In this document: positions 63,201 through 64,000 of the stretch, piece after piece | Layout: every line of letters starts with the position of its first letter | Numbering within the stretch: the first letter of the stretch is position 1 | DNA from: Isochrysis galbana | Taxonomy: Eukaryota; Haptophyta; Isochrysidales; Isochrysidaceae | Reading direction: 5' to 3' | Length of the DNA: 64,000 nucleotides | Assembly: GCA_018136815.1 (NCBI GenBank) | Contig: CM030932.1 | Location: 1,075,350 to 1,139,349 of the forward strand | Position numbers and translations under genes: made by a program | Notes under the pieces: model-generated | Told to the model about the DNA's origin: nothing | Databases searched by the model: none | What the model saw: only the letters and a program-made list of their open reading frames with translations

Positions 63201-64000
63201 ATGGAGCGCGCCGCCGCGACTCCCCTCTCCTTCGGGCCCCCCGCCGAGGGCGGCCCCCCTGCCCACATGGACCTGTCGCTGGCAAAGCGGCCGCGTCCGC
63301 CCTCAGAGGCCGAACAGGTGCGCGCGACCCCGGTCGCGCCACACGGCCCGTGGCCTCGGCCACACCATGCACAGCAGCCATGCTGGCCCCCCCCATGGGG
63401 GACAGCAGACTGCAGGACTCAGAGAGACAGCAACAGGCAGGAGGGACCTGCACTCCACAGGGCATGCCTTATGGCAGAGGCCACACCCATCCCGACGAGG
63501 GTCGCGCCGCCTCGGCGGCGCGGCCCGCGGCCGGGTGGCCCTTATGGGCACAACATTCTGACAATCTGTCTGACGCACAAAAGGATCATGTATCTCTGTC
63601 CACACAGGGAGAGGAAGCCAACACCCACTCCTACACCAAGACCCCCAAGACAACCTGAACCGCGGCACCTCCATGCACGACAGCCAGCGACACGACTGAC
63701 CCCTACCCTCCGCGGGCTTGCCTCTCAGGACCCAGAATCAGAAAATGAAGAACAACAAACAGACTCTGACGCCAACTACGAAATGTCTTTCAGCCAGGCG
63801 GGCGACCTAGTGCTACTCGACACGACGGTCTATGCGGCCATTGTCGAGCTTCTGCTCGAGCTCGAGGGAGTTGACCCCGAGCCAGACTTCTGGGCCCGCT
63901 CCTCGAGGGGCCCCTGGCACATAGCAGTCAACGAAGACTGCATGCAACAATTCCAAGCCCGATATGGGCTCCAAACCACAATCCGCGTCCATCAAACGGA
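63201..64000 (+). mobile_element. MERA-type ORF1, intact frame running off the window (at least 266 codons)
   Basis: The frame from ATG 63201 is open to the last base. It starts MERAATPLSFGPP-like, with LAKRPRPPSEAEQV and HGPWPRPHH, then a Pro/Arg-rich middle, an acidic QDPESENEEQQTDSD linker, and the conserved domain (MSFSQAGDLVLLDTTVYAAI then VELLLELEGVDPEPDF and GPWHIAVNEDCMQQFQARYG). Compared with the 22.96-kb copy it keeps the same order. It is the best-preserved ORF1 here and may belong to a full-length element continuing to the right. Confidence 0.7.

Overview
This is a nuclear genome window from a eukaryote, most likely a unicellular alga with a secondary plastid; haptophyte is my first guess and stramenopile my second, and the sequence alone cannot decide. 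It is moderately GC-rich. Genes are split by short introns, nearly all GT-AG and often phase 0. Several predicted proteins start with a signal peptide followed by a Ser/Ala/Arg-rich stretch, the usual plastid-targeting layout of such algae. Gene starts are often preceded by long polypurine/polypyrimidine tracts. I recognise no tRNA, rRNA or CRISPR array. There is one assembly gap (37501-37600, 100 N).

Host genes I can support, left to right: the last two exons of a DMT/TPT-type transporter (1-406, +); an 8-exon CNNM/CorC-like DUF21-CBS membrane protein (8419-11400, -); S-adenosylmethionine decarboxylase (13651-14901, -); a 6-exon HAD phosphatase (20219-21926, +); a DUF2039/C9orf85-like zinc protein (24535-25579, -); a protein with eight WRKY19-type zinc-binding repeats (about 28584-30883, +); a single-pass membrane protein (32764-33513, -); a broken ankyrin-repeat gene (34246-34925, +); a possible plastid fibrillin-like gene running into the gap (36757-37481, +); a TauD/TfdA-like dioxygenase with a C-terminal hydrophobic segment (38404-39624, +); a 1004-residue WD40 protein (43982-46996, +); a GT34 glycosyltransferase fused to a sulfotransferase (48990-51686, -); an HMG/YABBY-like nuclear protein (53449-54625, -); a tandem HIT-domain protein (56135-57335, +); and mitochondrial acyl carrier protein (61988-62350, +). 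These are unrelated housekeeping and accessory functions, not an operon or pathway cluster.

The rest is dense mobile DNA. The dominant family has a first ORF beginning MERA with a KRPR basic patch. It is preceded, a few bases upstream of the ATG, by a short perfect or near-perfect hairpin whose stem sequence changes between copies while pairing is kept. Copies lie at 1.46, 6.38, 24.0 (-), 27.85 (-), 43.65 (-), 47.95 and 63.18 kb. Related non-coding derivatives start with the same kind of hairpin. One of them (59862-60737) is cleanly inserted into a hAT transposase gene with a 16-bp target duplication, which places the hairpin at the extreme 5' end of the element. Other material includes reverse transcriptase fragments, Gag-like ORFs with a duplicated long leader, TA-flanked inverted-repeat elements ending GGGCGGTCAAACAG, and tandem arrays of 203, 59 and 16 bp.

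The two most interesting items are the GT34-sulfotransferase fusion, whose four exons all join in phase 0, and the co-varying 5'-terminal hairpins of the MERA retroelements.
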